64,000 nt of DNA from Microbacterium paraoxydans (GTDB lineage Bacteria; Actinomycetota; Actinomycetes; Actinomycetales; Microbacteriaceae), in assembly GCF_019056515.1 (NCBI RefSeq), contig NZ_CP064873.1:1426001-1490000 (forward strand), read 5' to 3'. Positions 51,677-62,299 of this stretch are shown here, piece after piece; the first letter of the stretch is position 1, and every line of letters starts with the position of its first letter. The notes below the pieces were generated by a model, which worked only from the letters and a program-made list of their open reading frames with translations, was not told the origin of the DNA and searched no databases. The position numbers and the translations under genes were made by a program.

Positions 51677-54391
51677 ATGGCCAGGAGCAGCACCAAGACC
51701 GAGCGCGCCTCGACGAGCGCCCCGTCGCGCCCCAAGCGGCAGGCGGCTCCGAAGGCGCAGCCCGCACCCAAGAAGTACATCGACGAGGCGGACAAGCCGC
51801 CCGTCGCCGCGCGCGCATGGAACGGGCTCGCGCACGGCGTCGGCGGACTCTTCCGGGCCTTCGGGCCGGAGACGCTGCAGAAGGACGACCGCAGGGACGG
51901 ATTCCCGTTCCTGCTGGTGATCCTGGCGGCGCTCGGTGCCGTCAACGAGTGGTTCTTCATCGGCAACGAGGTCGCGGCGAACATCAGCGCCTACTCGGTG
52001 GGGCTCTTCGTCGGTCGGGTGGCCTTCATCATGCCGGTGCTGCTGCTTCTCCTGGCGGGATGGCTGTTCCGGCACCCGTCGTCCGTGCACGACAACGGGC
52101 GCATCGGGATCGGCTTCGGGATGTTCGTGCTCGCTCTGGCGGGCATCTTCCACGTCGCCGGCCCTCGTCCCCACCCGAACCAGGGCATGCCCGCGCTGAG
52201 CGAGTCGGGTGGTCTGCTCGGATGGCTCGTGGGGCAGCCCCTGACGTACCTGACCGACATTCCGGCGTACCTCATCCTCGGGCTGCTCGCCGCCCTGAGC
52301 ATCCTCATCCTCACGAAGACGCCGCCGAACCGCATCGGTGCCCGCCTGGGAGACCTCTACGCGTGGATGTTCGACGCGGAGCGCCCGGAGAAGCCGGCGA
52401 AGGACACCGCGGCCGCGGTCGACGAGGCCGACAAGGTCGACGACCCGGACGTGCTGCCCTGGTGGCGACGCAACAAGACCGGTCGCGAGGAAGACCCCGA
52501 CGAGGGCACGCTCGCGTCCGACGACATCACCGCGCTCCTGTCCACCACGGAGGCCACGCCGGCATACGACCAGGCCGTGACGGTGGCGAACCCGTACGAC
52601 GCGGCGACCGAGGTGCTCAGCGACGTGCGCTCCGTGACGGACGCGCTCGCGGAGCAGCAGACGACCGCGCTGCTGGACGACGAGTCGGACACCGGCGAGA
52701 TGCCGGAGCTGCCCGGACTGGACGGCTTCGGCACGGAGGGCCCCGGCGACCGCGGTCCGCAGGCCCCCGTGGCCCCCTACATCCTCCCGTCGCCGGGCGT
52801 GCTGTCCGAGGGACCGCCTTCGGTGGCCCGCTCGGAGGCGAACGACCGCATCGTCGAGCAGATCACCAGCGTCCTCGACCAGTTCAAGGTCGACGCCAAG
52901 GTCACCGGCTTCTCCCGCGGTCCGACGGTCACGCAGTACGAGGTCGAGGTCGGCCACGGCGTCAAGGTCGAGAAGATCCTGCAGCTCAGCAACAACTTCG
53001 CCTACGCGGTCGCCTCCAACGACGTACGCATCCTCTCGCCGATCCCCGGCAAGAGCGCGATCGGCATCGAGATCCCGAACACCGACCGCGAGACGGTCGC
53101 CCTCGGCGACGTGCTGCGCTCGGCGGCCGCGCAGAAGAGCACGCACCCGCTCACGATCGGCGTCGGCAAGGACGTGGGCGGCAACTTCGTCGTCGCCAAC
53201 CTCGCGAAGATGCCGCACCTCCTGGTGGCGGGCTCGACGGGGTCCGGTAAGTCCAGCTTCGTGAACTCGATGATCACGAGCCTGCTCATGCGGGCGCGCC
53301 CGTCCGACGTGCGCATGGTCCTCATCGACCCGAAGCGTGTGGAGCTGACGAGCTACGCCGGTGTCCCGCACCTGATCACCCCCATCATCACGAACCCGAA
53401 GAAGGCCGCCGAGGCGCTGCAGTGGGTCGTGAAGGAGATGGACATGCGGTACGACGACCTCGCGTCGTTCGGCTTCCGCCACATCGACGACTTCAACCGC
53501 GCCGTGCGTGCGGGCGAGGTGGAGGTGCCCCCGGGCAGCGAACGGGTGCTCAAGCCGTACCCGTACCTCCTCGTCGTGGTCGACGAGCTCGCGGACCTCA
53601 TGATGGTCGCCCCGCGCGACGTCGAGGACTCGATCGTCCGCATCACGCAGCTCGCCCGCGCCTCCGGCATCCACCTGGTGCTCGCCACGCAGCGCCCGAG
53701 CGTCGACGTCGTCACCGGCCTCATCAAGGCGAACGTGCCGTCCCGTCTCGCGTTCGCGGTCACGAGCGTCACCGACAGCCGCGTGATCCTCGACAGCCCC
53801 GGCGCCGACAAGCTCATCGGACAGGGTGATGCGCTCTTCTCGCCCATGGGCTCGTCGAAGCCGTTCCGACTGCAGGGTGCGTGGGTCGACGAGAAGGAGA
53901 TCGACGCGGTCGTCAAGCACGTCACGCGTCAGGCGCGTCCCGAGTACCGTGCCGACGTCCAGGAGGCGATGGAGCCGACGAAGAAGAAGGAGGTCGACGA
54001 GGACATCGGCGACAACCTCGAGCTCCTGCTCGCGGCGGCCGAGCTCATCGTCTCCTCGCAGTTCGGATCGACGTCGATGCTGCAGCGCAAGCTGCGGGTC
54101 GGCTTCGCCAAGGCCGGACGCCTCATGGATCTCCTCGAGTCGCGCGAGGTCGTCGGCCCCTCGGAGGGCTCGAAGGCGCGCGATGTGCTCGCGACCCCCG
54201 AGCAGTTGCCGCAGGTCATGGCGAAGCTCCGCGGCGAAGACGTTCCGTCGGCTCCTGCGGCTCCGGCTGCGCCCGCCGCCGCAGCGGTGCCGCCGGCCGA
54301 ACGGGATCCGTTGGAGGCGCAGTACGACGGTCTGCCGGTCGTCGAAGCGGAGGGCGACGAAGACGCCTGGGGCCTGACGGGACGCGACTGA
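51677..54391 (+). CDS. ftsK: DNA translocase FtsK/SpoIIIE
   Basis: Septal DNA pump for chromosome segregation. The 904-residue protein has a basic cytosolic N-terminus, four membrane helices (about residues 75-215), a linker of about 200 residues, then the RecA-like motor with Walker A GSTGSGKS and the motor core [22 protein letters not shown], plus a C-terminal gamma winged-helix ([30 protein letters not shown]). The tail is Pro/Ala-rich. Its stop overlaps pgsA (TGATG). Confidence 0.96.
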   Translation: MARSSTKTERASTSAPSRPKRQAAPKAQPAPKKYIDEADKPPVAARAWNGLAHGVGGLFRAFGPETLQKDDRRDGFPFLLVILAALGAVNEWFFIGNEVAANISAYSVGLFVGRVAFIMPVLLLLLAGWLFRHPSSVHDNGRIGIGFGMFVLALAGIFHVAGPRPHPNQGMPALSESGGLLGWLVGQPLTYLTDIPAYLILGLLAALSILILTKTPPNRIGARLGDLYAWMFDAERPEKPAKDTAAAVDEADKVDDPDVLPWWRRNKTGREEDPDEGTLASDDITALLSTTEATPAYDQAVTVANPYDAATEVLSDVRSVTDALAEQQTTALLDDESDTGEMPELPGLDGFGTEGPGDRGPQAPVAPYILPSPGVLSEGPPSVARSEANDRIVEQITSVLDQFKVDAKVTGFSRGPTVTQYEVEVGHGVKVEKILQLSNNFAYAVASNDVRILSPIPGKSAIGIEIPNTDRETVALGDVLRSAAAQKSTHPLTIGVGKDVGGNFVVANLAKMPHLLVAGSTGSGKSSFVNSMITSLLMRARPSDVRMVLIDPKRVELTSYAGVPHLITPIITNPKKAAEALQWVVKEMDMRYDDLASFGFRHIDDFNRAVRAGEVEVPPGSERVLKPYPYLLVVVDELADLMMVAPRDVEDSIVRITQLARASGIHLVLATQRPSVDVVTGLIKANVPSRLAFAVTSVTDSRVILDSPGADKLIGQGDALFSPMGSSKPFRLQGAWVDEKEIDAVVKHVTRQARPEYRADVQEAMEPTKKKEVDEDIGDNLELLLAAAELIVSSQFGSTSMLQRKLRVGFAKAGRLMDLLESREVVGPSEGSKARDVLATPEQLPQVMAKLRGEDVPSAPAAPAAPAAAAVPPAERDPLEAQYDGLPVVEAEGDEDAWGLTGRD

Positions 54392-54966
54392 TGGCGATCC
54401 CTCGGCAGCTCCCCAACGCCATCACGGTGGCGCGCATCCCGCTCGCCGTGGTGTTCTTCGTCCTCCTGCTCGTCGGCGGGACGTACGGCCTCGCCGATCT
54501 CACCGTGCGCTGGATCGCCGCCGTCCTCTTCATCGTCGCCATCTCGACCGACTGGGTCGACGGCTACCTCGCACGTCGCTACGACATCGTCAGCGACTTC
54601 GGCAAGCTCTGGGATCCGATCGCGGACAAGCTCCTCACCGGCGCCGGATTCGTCGGGTTGGCGATCCTGGGCGAGGTCTCCTGGTGGATCGTCGTGATCA
54701 TCCTCGTCCGCGAGTGGGGGATCACCATCCACCGGCTGGTCGTCGCGAGCGAGCACGTTGTCGCGGCCGCCTGGATGGGCAAGATCAAGACGGCCTTCCA
54801 GGGCGTCGCCCTCGGCTGGGCTCTCCTGCCGCTGCACGTGTTCATCGGGCTCGGCCCGTGGACCGTCGTGACGACCGTCCTCATGGTCATCGTGCTCGTG
54901 CTCACCGTCGTCAGCGGGATCGACTACATCGTCGCGCAGGTGCGCGGCGCGCGTCAGAGCCGATGA
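54391..54966 (+). CDS. pgsA: CDP-diacylglycerol-glycerol-3-phosphate phosphatidyltransferase
   Basis: Makes phosphatidylglycerophosphate, first step to phosphatidylglycerol. The 191-residue membrane protein has the CDP-alcohol phosphatidyltransferase motif DWVDGYLARRYDIVSDFGKL followed by WDPIADK, which supplies the conserved D-x2-DG-x2-AR-x8-G-x3-D-x3-D. Overlaps ftsK by one nucleotide and cinA by 4 nt, forming an ftsK-pgsA-cinA unit, typical of actinobacteria. Confidence 0.94.
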   Translation: MAIPRQLPNAITVARIPLAVVFFVLLLVGGTYGLADLTVRWIAAVLFIVAISTDWVDGYLARRYDIVSDFGKLWDPIADKLLTGAGFVGLAILGEVSWWIVVIILVREWGITIHRLVVASEHVVAAAWMGKIKTAFQGVALGWALLPLHVFIGLGPWTVVTTVLMVIVLVLTVVSGIDYIVAQVRGARQSR

Positions 54967-55451
54967 ACGGCACGACGCCGGCCGAGGCTCTGGAAGCTCT
55001 GCGTGAGCGCGGCTGGACCCTCGGTGTCGCGGAGTCGCTCACCGGCGGTGCGGTGTGCGCGGCGCTCGTCGCGGTTCCCGGCGCCTCCGCGGTGCTCCTC
55101 GGCGGCGTCGTCGCCTACGCCACCCCCGTCAAGCACACGCTGCTCGGCGTCGACACCGAGCTATTGGAGCGATACGGACCGGTGCACCCGGAGGTCGCGC
55201 GGCAGATGGCTGCCGGAGTGCGCGAGGCCGTCGGGGTGGACGGTCTCCCCGCCGATGTCGGGGTGTCCACCACGGGGATCGCGGGCCCGGAGTCCCCGGA
55301 TGGGCAGCCCGTGGGCACCGTCCACATCGGCGTGGTCACCCCGACGGTGAGCCGGACCCGACCGTTCCGCTTCGAAGGGGACCGCGACGCGGTGCGAGCA
55401 CAGACGGTCGCGGCGGTCCTCGACGTGCTGGCTGCTGCGCTGCGGGAATAG
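54963..55451 (+). CDS. cinA: nicotinamide-nucleotide amidohydrolase CinA C-terminal type (PncC)
   Basis: A 162-residue stand-alone CinA C-terminal domain, deaminating NMN to nicotinate mononucleotide in pyridine nucleotide recycling. Motifs: GVAESLTGGAVCAALVAVPGAS, GGVVAYATPVKHTLLGV, VGVSTTGIAGPESPDGQPVGTVHIG. It overlaps pgsA by 4 nt and precedes clgR. Confidence 0.92.
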   Translation: MNGTTPAEALEALRERGWTLGVAESLTGGAVCAALVAVPGASAVLLGGVVAYATPVKHTLLGVDTELLERYGPVHPEVARQMAAGVREAVGVDGLPADVGVSTTGIAGPESPDGQPVGTVHIGVVTPTVSRTRPFRFEGDRDAVRAQTVAAVLDVLAAALRE

Positions 55452-55592
55452 CGACCCGCCGCGTCATGTTGATACGGATGTGCTCACATTTAAACCACAG
55501 AGTGCAAGGGTAGATTCTGTGCAAGCCAGGAGGACTAGACTGGCCGTCTCTTCGAGGGAGACCTCGATTCACGAACTGCGGAGGAGGTTCCG
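55452..55592 (+). promoter_or_regulatory. clgR promoter region
   Basis: Gap of 141 nt with two -10-like hexamers, TAGATT (55511-55516) and TAGACT (55536-55541), and a small hairpin TCGAGG-GAGA-CCTCGA in the leader before GGAGGAGG. No clear ClgR box (CGCnnnnnGCG) is visible. Confidence 0.4.
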
Positions 55593-55901
55593 ATGATTCT
55601 TGTACGACAGGAGATCGGCGACGTGCTGAGGGACTTCCGTCTGCAGAAGGGTCGGACGCTCCGGCAGGTCGCGAGCAAGGCATCCGTCGCTCTCGGTTAT
55701 CTCAGTGAGGTCGAGCGCGGACAGAAGGAGGCCTCGAGCGAGATCCTCGCCTCGGTGGCAGAGGCGCTCGACGTCCCCATCTCCACGATCATGCGCGAGG
55801 TCGGGGACCGCATCTCGGTGCTCGAAGGCATCCAGGTCTTCCCGGACGTCGTTCCGGACGACCTGGTCGCGTCCGTGGAGCCCGAGCTCTCGCTCCGCTG
55901 A
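55593..55901 (+). CDS. clgR: XRE-family regulator, ClgR-like
   Basis: A 102-residue helix-turn-helix protein (IGDVLRDFRLQKGRTLRQVASKASVALGYLSEVERGQKEASSEILASVAEALDVPISTIMREV). It matches the actinobacterial ClgR type (Rv2745c family) that activates clp protease genes, supported by its place between cinA/pgsA and recA. Starts at ATG 55593 with GGAGGAGG upstream. Followed by DUF3046. Confidence 0.82.
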   Translation: MILVRQEIGDVLRDFRLQKGRTLRQVASKASVALGYLSEVERGQKEASSEILASVAEALDVPISTIMREVGDRISVLEGIQVFPDVVPDDLVASVEPELSLR

Positions 55902-55919
55902 CACGCGGAGATCACCCTT

Positions 55920-56144
55920 ATGCGACGCAGTGAGTTCCTGCGCGCCGTCGACGCCGAGTTCCATACCCGAGCCTCTTCTCTGGTGAATGACCTCGTGCTC
56001 TCCGGCATGGGGGGACGAACGGCGCTCGAGGCTCTCGAAGCCGGGGTACCTCCGCGCGACATCTGGCTCGCGCTCTGCGCCGACATGGATGTCCCCGAAT
56101 CCCGTCGCCACGGCGTGGGGCGTCTGGAGCCGCGCGGCCGGTGA
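55920..56144 (+). CDS. DUF3046 protein
   Basis: A 74-residue small protein with the DUF3046 pattern: RRSEFLRAVDAEFHTR, DLVLSGMGGRTALEALEAGVPPRDIWLALCADMDVPESRRHG. Conserved in actinobacteria directly upstream of recA. Role unknown. It lies 18 nt after clgR and probably shares its transcript. Confidence 0.88.
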   Translation: MRRSEFLRAVDAEFHTRASSLVNDLVLSGMGGRTALEALEAGVPPRDIWLALCADMDVPESRRHGVGRLEPRGR

Positions 56145-56174
56145 CGGCGGCTTCCCGGGTGTGCGGAAGTCCGA

Positions 56175-56193
56175 CACGCCGGACCGGCGTGTT
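56175..56193 (+). terminator. hairpin upstream of recA
   Basis: Perfect 8-bp stem ACACGCCG / CGGCGTGT with loop GAC between DUF3046 and recA; may end the clgR transcript and precedes the SOS box. Confidence 0.55.
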
Positions 56194-56195
56194 GT

Positions 56196-56225
56196 CGAAA
56201 ATCTGTTCGAACCAGGCGTAGTCTT
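56196..56225 (+). promoter_or_regulatory. recA SOS box and -10 element
   Basis: TCGAAAATCTGTTCGA (56196-56211) matches the Gram-positive LexA consensus TCGAACNNNNGTTCGA with one arm mismatch. TAGTCT (56220-56225) just downstream is a plausible -10 box. LexA binding would block recA expression until DNA damage. The leader to ATG 56405 is about 170 nt and otherwise featureless. Confidence 0.75.
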
Positions 56226-56404
56226 CTGCACAAGTGGTCAGACGGTTCTGGTCCCCACGATCCGCGGCTCCTCGACGCAATGTCGGAGGCCCGCCGTACC
56301 GTGAGGTCCAGGCTGAAAAGCCATACGCCTTGTCGGAGAGTTCCTTCCGCCGGAAGAGCCGCGACAGCCTACAGGCGGCAGCACACGCGCAGAAGGAGCA
56401 CACC

Positions 56405-57451
56405 ATGCCATCACCCGCCGACCGCGAGAAGTCCCTCGAGACCGCCCTCGCCCAGATCGACCGCCAGTTCGGAAAGGGCTCGGTCATGCGGCTGGGCAGC
56501 GATGAGCGTGCCCCTGTGGCCGTCATCCCCACCGGCTCCATCGCCCTCGACGTCGCCCTCGGCGTGGGAGGTCTGCCGCGTGGCCGCATCGTCGAGATCT
56601 ACGGCCCGGAGTCCTCGGGTAAGACGACGCTGACGCTGCACGCCATCGCCAACGCCCAGCGGGCCGGCGGTATCGCGGCATTCATCGACGCGGAGCATGC
56701 GCTCGACCCCGACTACGCCGCGAAGCTCGGCGTCGACATCGACGCCCTTCTCGTCTCGCAGCCCGACACGGGTGAGCAGGCTCTCGAGATCGCCGACATG
56801 CTCGTGCGCTCCGGTGCCATCGACCTCATCGTCGTCGACTCGGTGGCGGCCCTGGTGCCGCGTGCGGAGATCGAGGGCGAGATGGGAGACTCCCACGTGG
56901 GTCTCCAGGCCCGCCTCATGTCGCAGGCGCTGCGGAAACTCACCGGTGGCCTGAACCAGACGAATACGACGATGATCTTCATCAACCAGCTGCGCGAGAA
57001 GATCGGCGTGTTCTTCGGCTCCCCGGAGACCACTGCCGGTGGTAAGGCGCTGAAGTTCTACGCCTCCGTGCGTATGGACATCCGCCGCATCGAGACGCTC
57101 AAGGACGGCACGGACGCCGTGGGTAACCGCACCCGCGTCAAGATCGTCAAGAACAAGATGGCCCCGCCCTTCAAGCAGGCGGAGTTCGACATCCTCTACG
57201 GCGTCGGCATCTCCCGCGAGGGCAGCCTGATCGACTTCGGCGTCGAGCACGGCATCGTCAAGAAGTCGGGATCGTGGTACACCTACGACGGCGATCAGCT
57301 GGGCCAGGGCAAGGAGAACGCGCGCACGTTCCTGCTCAACAACGCCGACATCGCCCTGGCGATCGAGAGTCAGATCAAGCAGAAGCTCGGTATCGGCGGC
57401 CCGGCCGCGGCTCCGGGTGCTGATGAGCTGGCCGAGCGTCGCCCGGCCTGA
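56405..57451 (+). CDS. recA: recombinase RecA
   Basis: Strand-exchange protein and LexA co-protease. The 348-residue protein has [10 protein letters not shown], Walker [13 protein letters not shown], Walker [42 protein letters not shown] and an intact C-terminal domain. ATG 56405 lies behind AAGGAG. Its stop overlaps recX by one nucleotide. An SOS box lies 194 nt upstream. Confidence 0.99.
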   Translation: MPSPADREKSLETALAQIDRQFGKGSVMRLGSDERAPVAVIPTGSIALDVALGVGGLPRGRIVEIYGPESSGKTTLTLHAIANAQRAGGIAAFIDAEHALDPDYAAKLGVDIDALLVSQPDTGEQALEIADMLVRSGAIDLIVVDSVAALVPRAEIEGEMGDSHVGLQARLMSQALRKLTGGLNQTNTTMIFINQLREKIGVFFGSPETTAGGKALKFYASVRMDIRRIETLKDGTDAVGNRTRVKIVKNKMAPPFKQAEFDILYGVGISREGSLIDFGVEHGIVKKSGSWYTYDGDQLGQGKENARTFLLNNADIALAIESQIKQKLGIGGPAAAPGADELAERRPA

Positions 57452-58314
57452 TGAGTGACCAGCGTGGGGGCGATTCCGAGCGGATCGCCCCCATCATCCC
57501 TCTCTTCGGCGGACCCACGCGTGCGGAGCATCCGGCCGCAGGCGGTGCAGACGAGTCGTCGTCCGCGCCGCCTGCGCGGTCGGGGCCGCCCGCGGACGGG
57601 GCGGGACTCTGGCGCTCGACGTGGCACGAGCCCGCGTCGGCAGGGTCCCCGTCGGTCGACGACGGTTCTCCCAGCGCGAGGCACCCCGCCCGGGGTGCCG
57701 CGGCGCGGGCCGCTTCCCGAGGCGGGAAGACCACCACATTGCGCGCCGTCGGCGATGCGTCCCGATCGCCCGGCGGGGGCGAGAGCGCGGAGAACGGCCC
57801 CTCGGCGGCGGAGATCCGAGCGACGGCGGAGGAATCGTTGGTGCGGAAGCTCCGCACGCGGTCGCTGTCCGTCTCCGAGGCCCGGCTGGTGTTGAAAGGG
57901 CACGGGCTTGCGACGGACGCCGTCGAAGACGTGGTCGACGACTTCGTACGGCGCGGATACCTCGACGACGCCGTGCTCGCCGAGCTCCTCGTCACGTCCG
58001 GCGTCGAACGCAAGGGCCAGGGGCGGGTCGCGCTGTCTCGAGCGCTCGCGCAGCGGGGCATTCCTCGTGACGTCATCGACGCCGCGCTCGACGAGCTGCC
58101 CGACGACGATGCGGAGCGGGCACTGGAGTTCGCCCGGACCAAAGCGCGTTCGATGGGACGCCTCGACCCCGACGCGGCGCTCCGCCGGTTGGTCGGGCAG
58201 CTGTCGCGCCGCGGGTACGGGGGATCGGTCGCCATGAACGCGGCGAAGACGGCGCTGCGGGAAGCCTCGTTCGGCGGGGGCGTCTCCGGCGTCCGGTTCG
58301 TGGATTCCGACTGA
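57451..58314 (+). CDS. recX: regulatory protein RecX with long N-terminal extension
   Basis: RecA inhibitor. The 287-residue protein consists of an extension of about 120 residues, low-complexity (Ala/Gly/Ser/Pro), with a short conserved-looking [10 protein letters not shown], then the RecX three-helix repeats (about residues 125-280: [19 protein letters not shown]..., [55 protein letters not shown]). Coupled to recA through TGATG. The start could lie further downstream, but no better start codon with Shine-Dalgarno is evident. Confidence 0.88.
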   Translation: MSDQRGGDSERIAPIIPLFGGPTRAEHPAAGGADESSSAPPARSGPPADGAGLWRSTWHEPASAGSPSVDDGSPSARHPARGAAARAASRGGKTTTLRAVGDASRSPGGGESAENGPSAAEIRATAEESLVRKLRTRSLSVSEARLVLKGHGLATDAVEDVVDDFVRRGYLDDAVLAELLVTSGVERKGQGRVALSRALAQRGIPRDVIDAALDELPDDDAERALEFARTKARSMGRLDPDAALRRLVGQLSRRGYGGSVAMNAAKTALREASFGGGVSGVRFVDSD

Positions 58315-58348
58315 CGGTTCGCACGCGATCTGCTCTCGGCGACGCTCG

Positions 58349-58354
58349 TACAAT
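58349..58354 (+). promoter_or_regulatory. -10 element TACAAT of miaB
   Basis: TACAAT, 9 nt, ATG 58364, the strongest -10 match in this part; a very short or absent leader. Confidence 0.45.
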
Positions 58355-58363
58355 GGGAGCATC

Positions 58364-59908
58364 ATGACTATCCCCCGCAGTGAACCGACGATCATCAGCG
58401 CGTCGTCGGCGGCCGTCGACGATGACGGGCGCCAGCGATCCTACGAAGTGCGCACCTTCGGCTGCCAGATGAACGTCCACGACTCCGAGCGTCTGTCCGG
58501 ATCCCTGGAGAGCGCTGGCTACATCCGCGCCGAGGCCGGAGCCGAGGCCGACGTGGTGATCATCAACACCTGCGCCGTCCGGGACAACGCCGCCGGGAAG
58601 CTCTACGGGACGCTCGGGCACCTGGCCGCCGTCAAGCGCCGCAAGGCCGGGATGCAGATCGCCGTCGGCGGCTGCCTGGCGCAGATGGACAAGCAGGCCG
58701 TGCTCGACAAGGCCCCCTGGGTCGACGTGGTCTTCGGCACGCACAACATGGGATCCTTGCCCGGCCTCTTGGAGCGCGCGCGCCACAACGGTGACGCCGA
58801 ACTCGAGATCCTCGAGTCCCTCGAGGTCTTCCCGTCGACGCTTCCCACCAAGCGCGACTCCGCGCACAGCGGCTGGGTGTCGATCTCCGTCGGCTGCAAC
58901 AACACCTGCACCTTCTGCATCGTCCCGAGCCTCCGGGGCAAGGAGAAGGACCGTCGCCCGGGCGACATCCTCAACGAGATCCGTCTGCTGGTGGAGGACG
59001 GCGCCATCGAGGTGACGCTCCTCGGGCAGAACGTGAACTCCTACGGGGTGGAGTTCGGGGATCGTCAGGCGTTCGGAAAGCTCCTCCGCGCCGCCGGCGA
59101 GATCGAGGGGCTCGAGCGCATCCGCTTCACGAGCCCGCATCCCGCCGCCTTCACAGACGACGTGATCGACGCGATGGCGGAGACGCCCGCCGTCATGCCG
59201 CAGCTCCACATGCCGCTGCAGTCGGGGAGCGACCGGATCCTCAAGGCGATGCGTCGCTCCTACCGCAGCGAGCGCTTCCTGGGCATCCTGGACCGCGTCC
59301 GCGAGCGCATCCCGCACGCGGCCATCACGACCGACATCATCGTCGGCTTCCCCAGCGAGACCGAGGAGGACTTCGAGGACACGATGCGCGTCGTCGAGCA
59401 GTCGCGCTTCTCCGGAGCCTTCACCTTCCAGTACTCGATCCGCGAAGGCACCCCTGCGGCCACGATGCCGGACCAGGTGCCCAAGGACGTCGTGCAGGCT
59501 CGCTATGACCGGCTGATCGCGCTCCAGGAGCGCATCTCGCTCGAGGAGAACCAGAAGCAGGTCGGCCGGGAGGTCGAGGTTCTCGTGTCCACGGGCGAAG
59601 GCAAGAAGGACACGGAGACGCGTCGCCTGACCGGGCGGGCGCAGGACAACCGGCTCGTGCACTTCGAGGTCACTCCCGGGTCCGAGCTGCCGCGCCCAGG
59701 GGATGTCGTCACGGTGACGGTGACGCACGCCGCGCCGTTCCACCTCCTCGCCGACGACCCGACGGGTGCCCCGCTCCGCATCCGTCGGACGCGTGGTGGC
59801 GACGCCTGGGATCGGGGACAGGCCGAGTCGTGCGCCGTACCGGCACAGAGCGACGGCGCTCCGCGCGCCGTCTCCCTCGGCCTGCCGACCCTCCGCGTCG
59901 GAGTGTGA
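58364..59908 (+). CDS. miaB: tRNA-2-methylthio-N6-dimethylallyladenosine synthase MiaB
   Basis: Radical SAM methylthiotransferase modifying A37 of tRNA. The 514-residue protein has an N-terminal UPF0004 [4Fe-4S] domain ([39 protein letters not shown]), the radical-SAM CxxxCxxC in [16 protein letters not shown], and a C-terminal TRAM domain ([12 protein letters not shown]...). It overlaps miaA by 4 nt; the pair makes ms2i6A. The C-terminal 60 residues extend beyond TRAM, reaching into the miaA start. Confidence 0.95.
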   Translation: MTIPRSEPTIISASSAAVDDDGRQRSYEVRTFGCQMNVHDSERLSGSLESAGYIRAEAGAEADVVIINTCAVRDNAAGKLYGTLGHLAAVKRRKAGMQIAVGGCLAQMDKQAVLDKAPWVDVVFGTHNMGSLPGLLERARHNGDAELEILESLEVFPSTLPTKRDSAHSGWVSISVGCNNTCTFCIVPSLRGKEKDRRPGDILNEIRLLVEDGAIEVTLLGQNVNSYGVEFGDRQAFGKLLRAAGEIEGLERIRFTSPHPAAFTDDVIDAMAETPAVMPQLHMPLQSGSDRILKAMRRSYRSERFLGILDRVRERIPHAAITTDIIVGFPSETEEDFEDTMRVVEQSRFSGAFTFQYSIREGTPAATMPDQVPKDVVQARYDRLIALQERISLEENQKQVGREVEVLVSTGEGKKDTETRRLTGRAQDNRLVHFEVTPGSELPRPGDVVTVTVTHAAPFHLLADDPTGAPLRIRRTRGGDAWDRGQAESCAVPAQSDGAPRAVSLGLPTLRVGV

Positions 59909-60816
59909 CCGCGCCTCGGCTCTGGGCCGTCGTCGGCGCGACCGGCACGGGGAAGAGCGATCTGGCGCTCGATCTCGCCGAGGAGCTCCGGCGGCGCGGC
60001 AACCCGGCGGAGATCGTCAACGCCGACGCCATGCAGCTCTACCGCGGCATGGACATCGGCACCGCGAAGCTGTCGGTCGCCGAACGTCGCGGCATTCCGC
60101 ACCACCTCTTCGACGCGCGAGAGGTGACGCAGGACGCTGCCGTGGCCTGGTATCAGCCGCTCGCACGAGAGGCCGTGCAGCAGATCCACGCGGCGGGAGG
60201 GGACGCGATCCTCGTCGGTGGATCGGGACTCTACGTGTCGAGCGTCGTCTACGAGTTCCACTTCCCGCCCCGGGACCCCGCCATCCGCGAGCGTCTCGAG
60301 CAGGAACTCGATCGCGAGGGTGTCGGGTCCCTGCTCCAGCGGTTGCGTGAGCGTGATCCGGGGGTCGCGGCCCGAGTGGACCCGCGCAACGGGAGACGCG
60401 TGATCCGCGCGCTCGAGATCATCGAGCAGGGGAGCGCGACGCATGGTGCCGTCCTCCCCGAGACGCCGACGCTCTGGTATCCGCACACGCGTCTGATCGG
60501 GCTGCACGTGGATCGGGGCGAACTCGTCGCCCGCCTCGATGCGCGTGTGCGTCGGATGTGGGAGCACGGCCTGGTGGCCGAGGTCGCCGGGCTGCGGGAC
60601 CGCGGTCTGGAGCGCGGGACGACAGCCCCGCGGGCGATCGGATACGCACAGGCGCTCGCACAGCTGGACGGTCGCTCCACCGCCGAAGAGGCGATCGCCG
60701 AGACGCAGGCTCTCACGCGACGCTATGCACGTCGACAGGTGTCGTGGTTCAAGCGCTACCCGGAGCTGGAGTGGGTGACGCCACCCGTGGCCGTCGCCGA
60801 CCTGTTGCGGGACTGA
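59905..60816 (+). CDS. miaA: tRNA dimethylallyltransferase MiaA
   Basis: Isopentenylates A37 of tRNA, making the substrate for MiaB. The 303-residue product begins [25 protein letters not shown] (P-loop), has [52 protein letters not shown] and [12 protein letters not shown]. The start is GTG 59905, overlapping the miaB stop (GTGA); an in-frame upstream ATG at 59830 would give a longer Arg-rich N-terminus unlike the family. Confidence 0.95.
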   Translation: MTAPRLWAVVGATGTGKSDLALDLAEELRRRGNPAEIVNADAMQLYRGMDIGTAKLSVAERRGIPHHLFDAREVTQDAAVAWYQPLAREAVQQIHAAGGDAILVGGSGLYVSSVVYEFHFPPRDPAIRERLEQELDREGVGSLLQRLRERDPGVAARVDPRNGRRVIRALEIIEQGSATHGAVLPETPTLWYPHTRLIGLHVDRGELVARLDARVRRMWEHGLVAEVAGLRDRGLERGTTAPRAIGYAQALAQLDGRSTAEEAIAETQALTRRYARRQVSWFKRYPELEWVTPPVAVADLLRD

Positions 60817-60850
60817 CCGCGATGTCGGTGGCCCGTGCGAGCATGCGCGT

Positions 60851-61399
60851 ATGGCCACTCACTACTTCACCGCGTCCAGCCTGGACGGCTTCATCGCCAC
60901 TGCCGAGCACTCCCTGGACTGGCTGCTGAGCCAGGACATCGACATGGAGGGTCCGATGGCGTACCCCGCCTTCGAGAAGAGCATCGGTGCGCTGGTGATG
61001 GGGGCATCCACGTTCGAGTGGGTCATGCGCCATGAGGAGGGCCGCTGGACGTACACGCAGCCCACGTGGGTGCTGTCGCATCGTGACCTTGCGGTGCCGG
61101 CCGGGGCCGATGTCCGGGTGACGAGTGCCGACATCCGCGACGTGCACAGCGCGATGCTCGACGCCGCGGGTGGCAAGGATCTTTGGGTGGTCGGCGGGGG
61201 AGACCTCGCCGGGCAGTTCGCCGACGCGGGGCTGCTGGACGAGGTCTGGGTGCAGTACGCACCGGTGACCCTCGGGAGCGGCGCCCCGCTGTTGCCGCGG
61301 CGGCTCGATCTGGAACTGATCGAGGTGGCTCGCAACCGCAGCTTCCTCTGCGGGCGCTATCGCGTCGCACGGCCGGGCGCAGGGTCGTCGGCTCCCTAG
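60851..61399 (+). CDS. dihydrofolate-reductase-like (RibD C-terminal) protein
   Basis: A 182-residue RibD/DHFR-fold NADPH reductase family member: HYFTASSLDGFIATAEHSLDWL, IGALVMGASTFEWVM, WVLSHRDL, LWVVGGGDLAGQFADAGLLDEVWV, RNRSFLCGRYRV. It is distinct from the true folA above. Such proteins are common in actinobacteria, physiological reaction unknown. GAGCAT 6 nt before the ATG is a weak leaderless -10. Confidence 0.85.
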   Translation: MATHYFTASSLDGFIATAEHSLDWLLSQDIDMEGPMAYPAFEKSIGALVMGASTFEWVMRHEEGRWTYTQPTWVLSHRDLAVPAGADVRVTSADIRDVHSAMLDAAGGKDLWVVGGGDLAGQFADAGLLDEVWVQYAPVTLGSGAPLLPRRLDLELIEVARNRSFLCGRYRVARPGAGSSAP

Positions 61400-61402
61400 A
61401 CT
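61397..61402 (+). promoter_or_regulatory. -10 element TAGACT of dapF
   Basis: TAGACT overlaps the stop region of the upstream gene; GGTCCC and ATG 61409 follow: 6-nt leaderless spacing. Confidence 0.5.
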
Positions 61403-61408
61403 GGTCCC

Positions 61409-62281
61409 ATGGTCGCATTCACCAAGGGGCACGGTACCGGCAACGACTTCATCATCATCGCCGACCCCGACGGGCACCTGGAGTTGACGGCGGAGCAGGT
61501 CGCCGTGCTCTGCGATCGCCACTTCGGCATCGGCGCGGACGGCGTGCTGCGCGTCGTGCGCTCGTCCGCGATCCCGGAGGGTGCAGCCGCCCTGGCAGAA
61601 GAGCCGGATGCCGAATGGTTCATGGACTATCGCAACGCCGACGGCTCCGTCGCGGAGATGTGCGGGAACGGGATCCGGGTCTTCGCCCACTACCTCGTCC
61701 GCTCGGGTCTCGCGGCGATCGAGCCCGGCAGCACGCTCCCGATCGGCACCAGAGCCGGCGTCCGTGACGTCACCCGCAGCGTGAGCGGCTATCAGGTCGA
61801 CCTCGGCGCGTGGAAGCTGTCGGGACACGACCCGCTGGTGCGCGCGGACGGGCTGACCGTCACCCGTCCGGGACTGGGCATCGACGTCGGGAACCCGCAC
61901 GTCGTGGTGGCACTGGCCTCGGACGCGGAGCTCGGACTGCTGGAACTCACCCGCACGCCCGAGCTGGAGCCGGCTCCGCCCGCGGGAGCCAACGTCGAGT
62001 TCGTGGTGCCCGGTGAGCCCCTCGTGCGCGACGGCATCGGGCACGTGCGGATGCGTGTCTTCGAGCGCGGCGTCGGCGAGACACTGAGCTGCGGGACGGG
62101 TGTCGCCGCCACGGCTCTCGCTGTGCGCTACTGGGCCGGCGCACAGGCCCCCGACAACTGGCAGGTCGAGGTTCCGGGCGGCACGCTCGGAGTTCGCATG
62201 TTCCCCGCCGAAGACGGGGAGCACGTCGCCCTGTCCGGGCCCGCGCAGCTCGTCTATCAGGGTGAGGTCGACCTCGTCTGA
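61409..62281 (+). CDS. dapF: diaminopimelate epimerase
   Basis: Converts LL-DAP to meso-DAP for peptidoglycan and lysine. The 290-residue protein has the two catalytic cysteine blocks, [15 protein letters not shown] and [17 protein letters not shown], and the start [14 protein letters not shown]. It follows miaA-DHFR in the usual actinobacterial order miaB-miaA-dapF-hflX. Leaderless start. Converges with the methyltransferase gene over an 18-nt gap. Confidence 0.95.
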   Translation: MVAFTKGHGTGNDFIIIADPDGHLELTAEQVAVLCDRHFGIGADGVLRVVRSSAIPEGAAALAEEPDAEWFMDYRNADGSVAEMCGNGIRVFAHYLVRSGLAAIEPGSTLPIGTRAGVRDVTRSVSGYQVDLGAWKLSGHDPLVRADGLTVTRPGLGIDVGNPHVVVALASDAELGLLELTRTPELEPAPPAGANVEFVVPGEPLVRDGIGHVRMRVFERGVGETLSCGTGVAATALAVRYWAGAQAPDNWQVEVPGGTLGVRMFPAEDGEHVALSGPAQLVYQGEVDLV

Positions 62282-62299
62282 GGTCGCGGGGCGGACCTC

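Noticed and set aside
59830..59904. Upstream start of miaA
   Set aside because: Adds an Arg/Pro-rich tail inside miaB; GTG 59905 with GTGA overlap puts the P-loop at the usual place.
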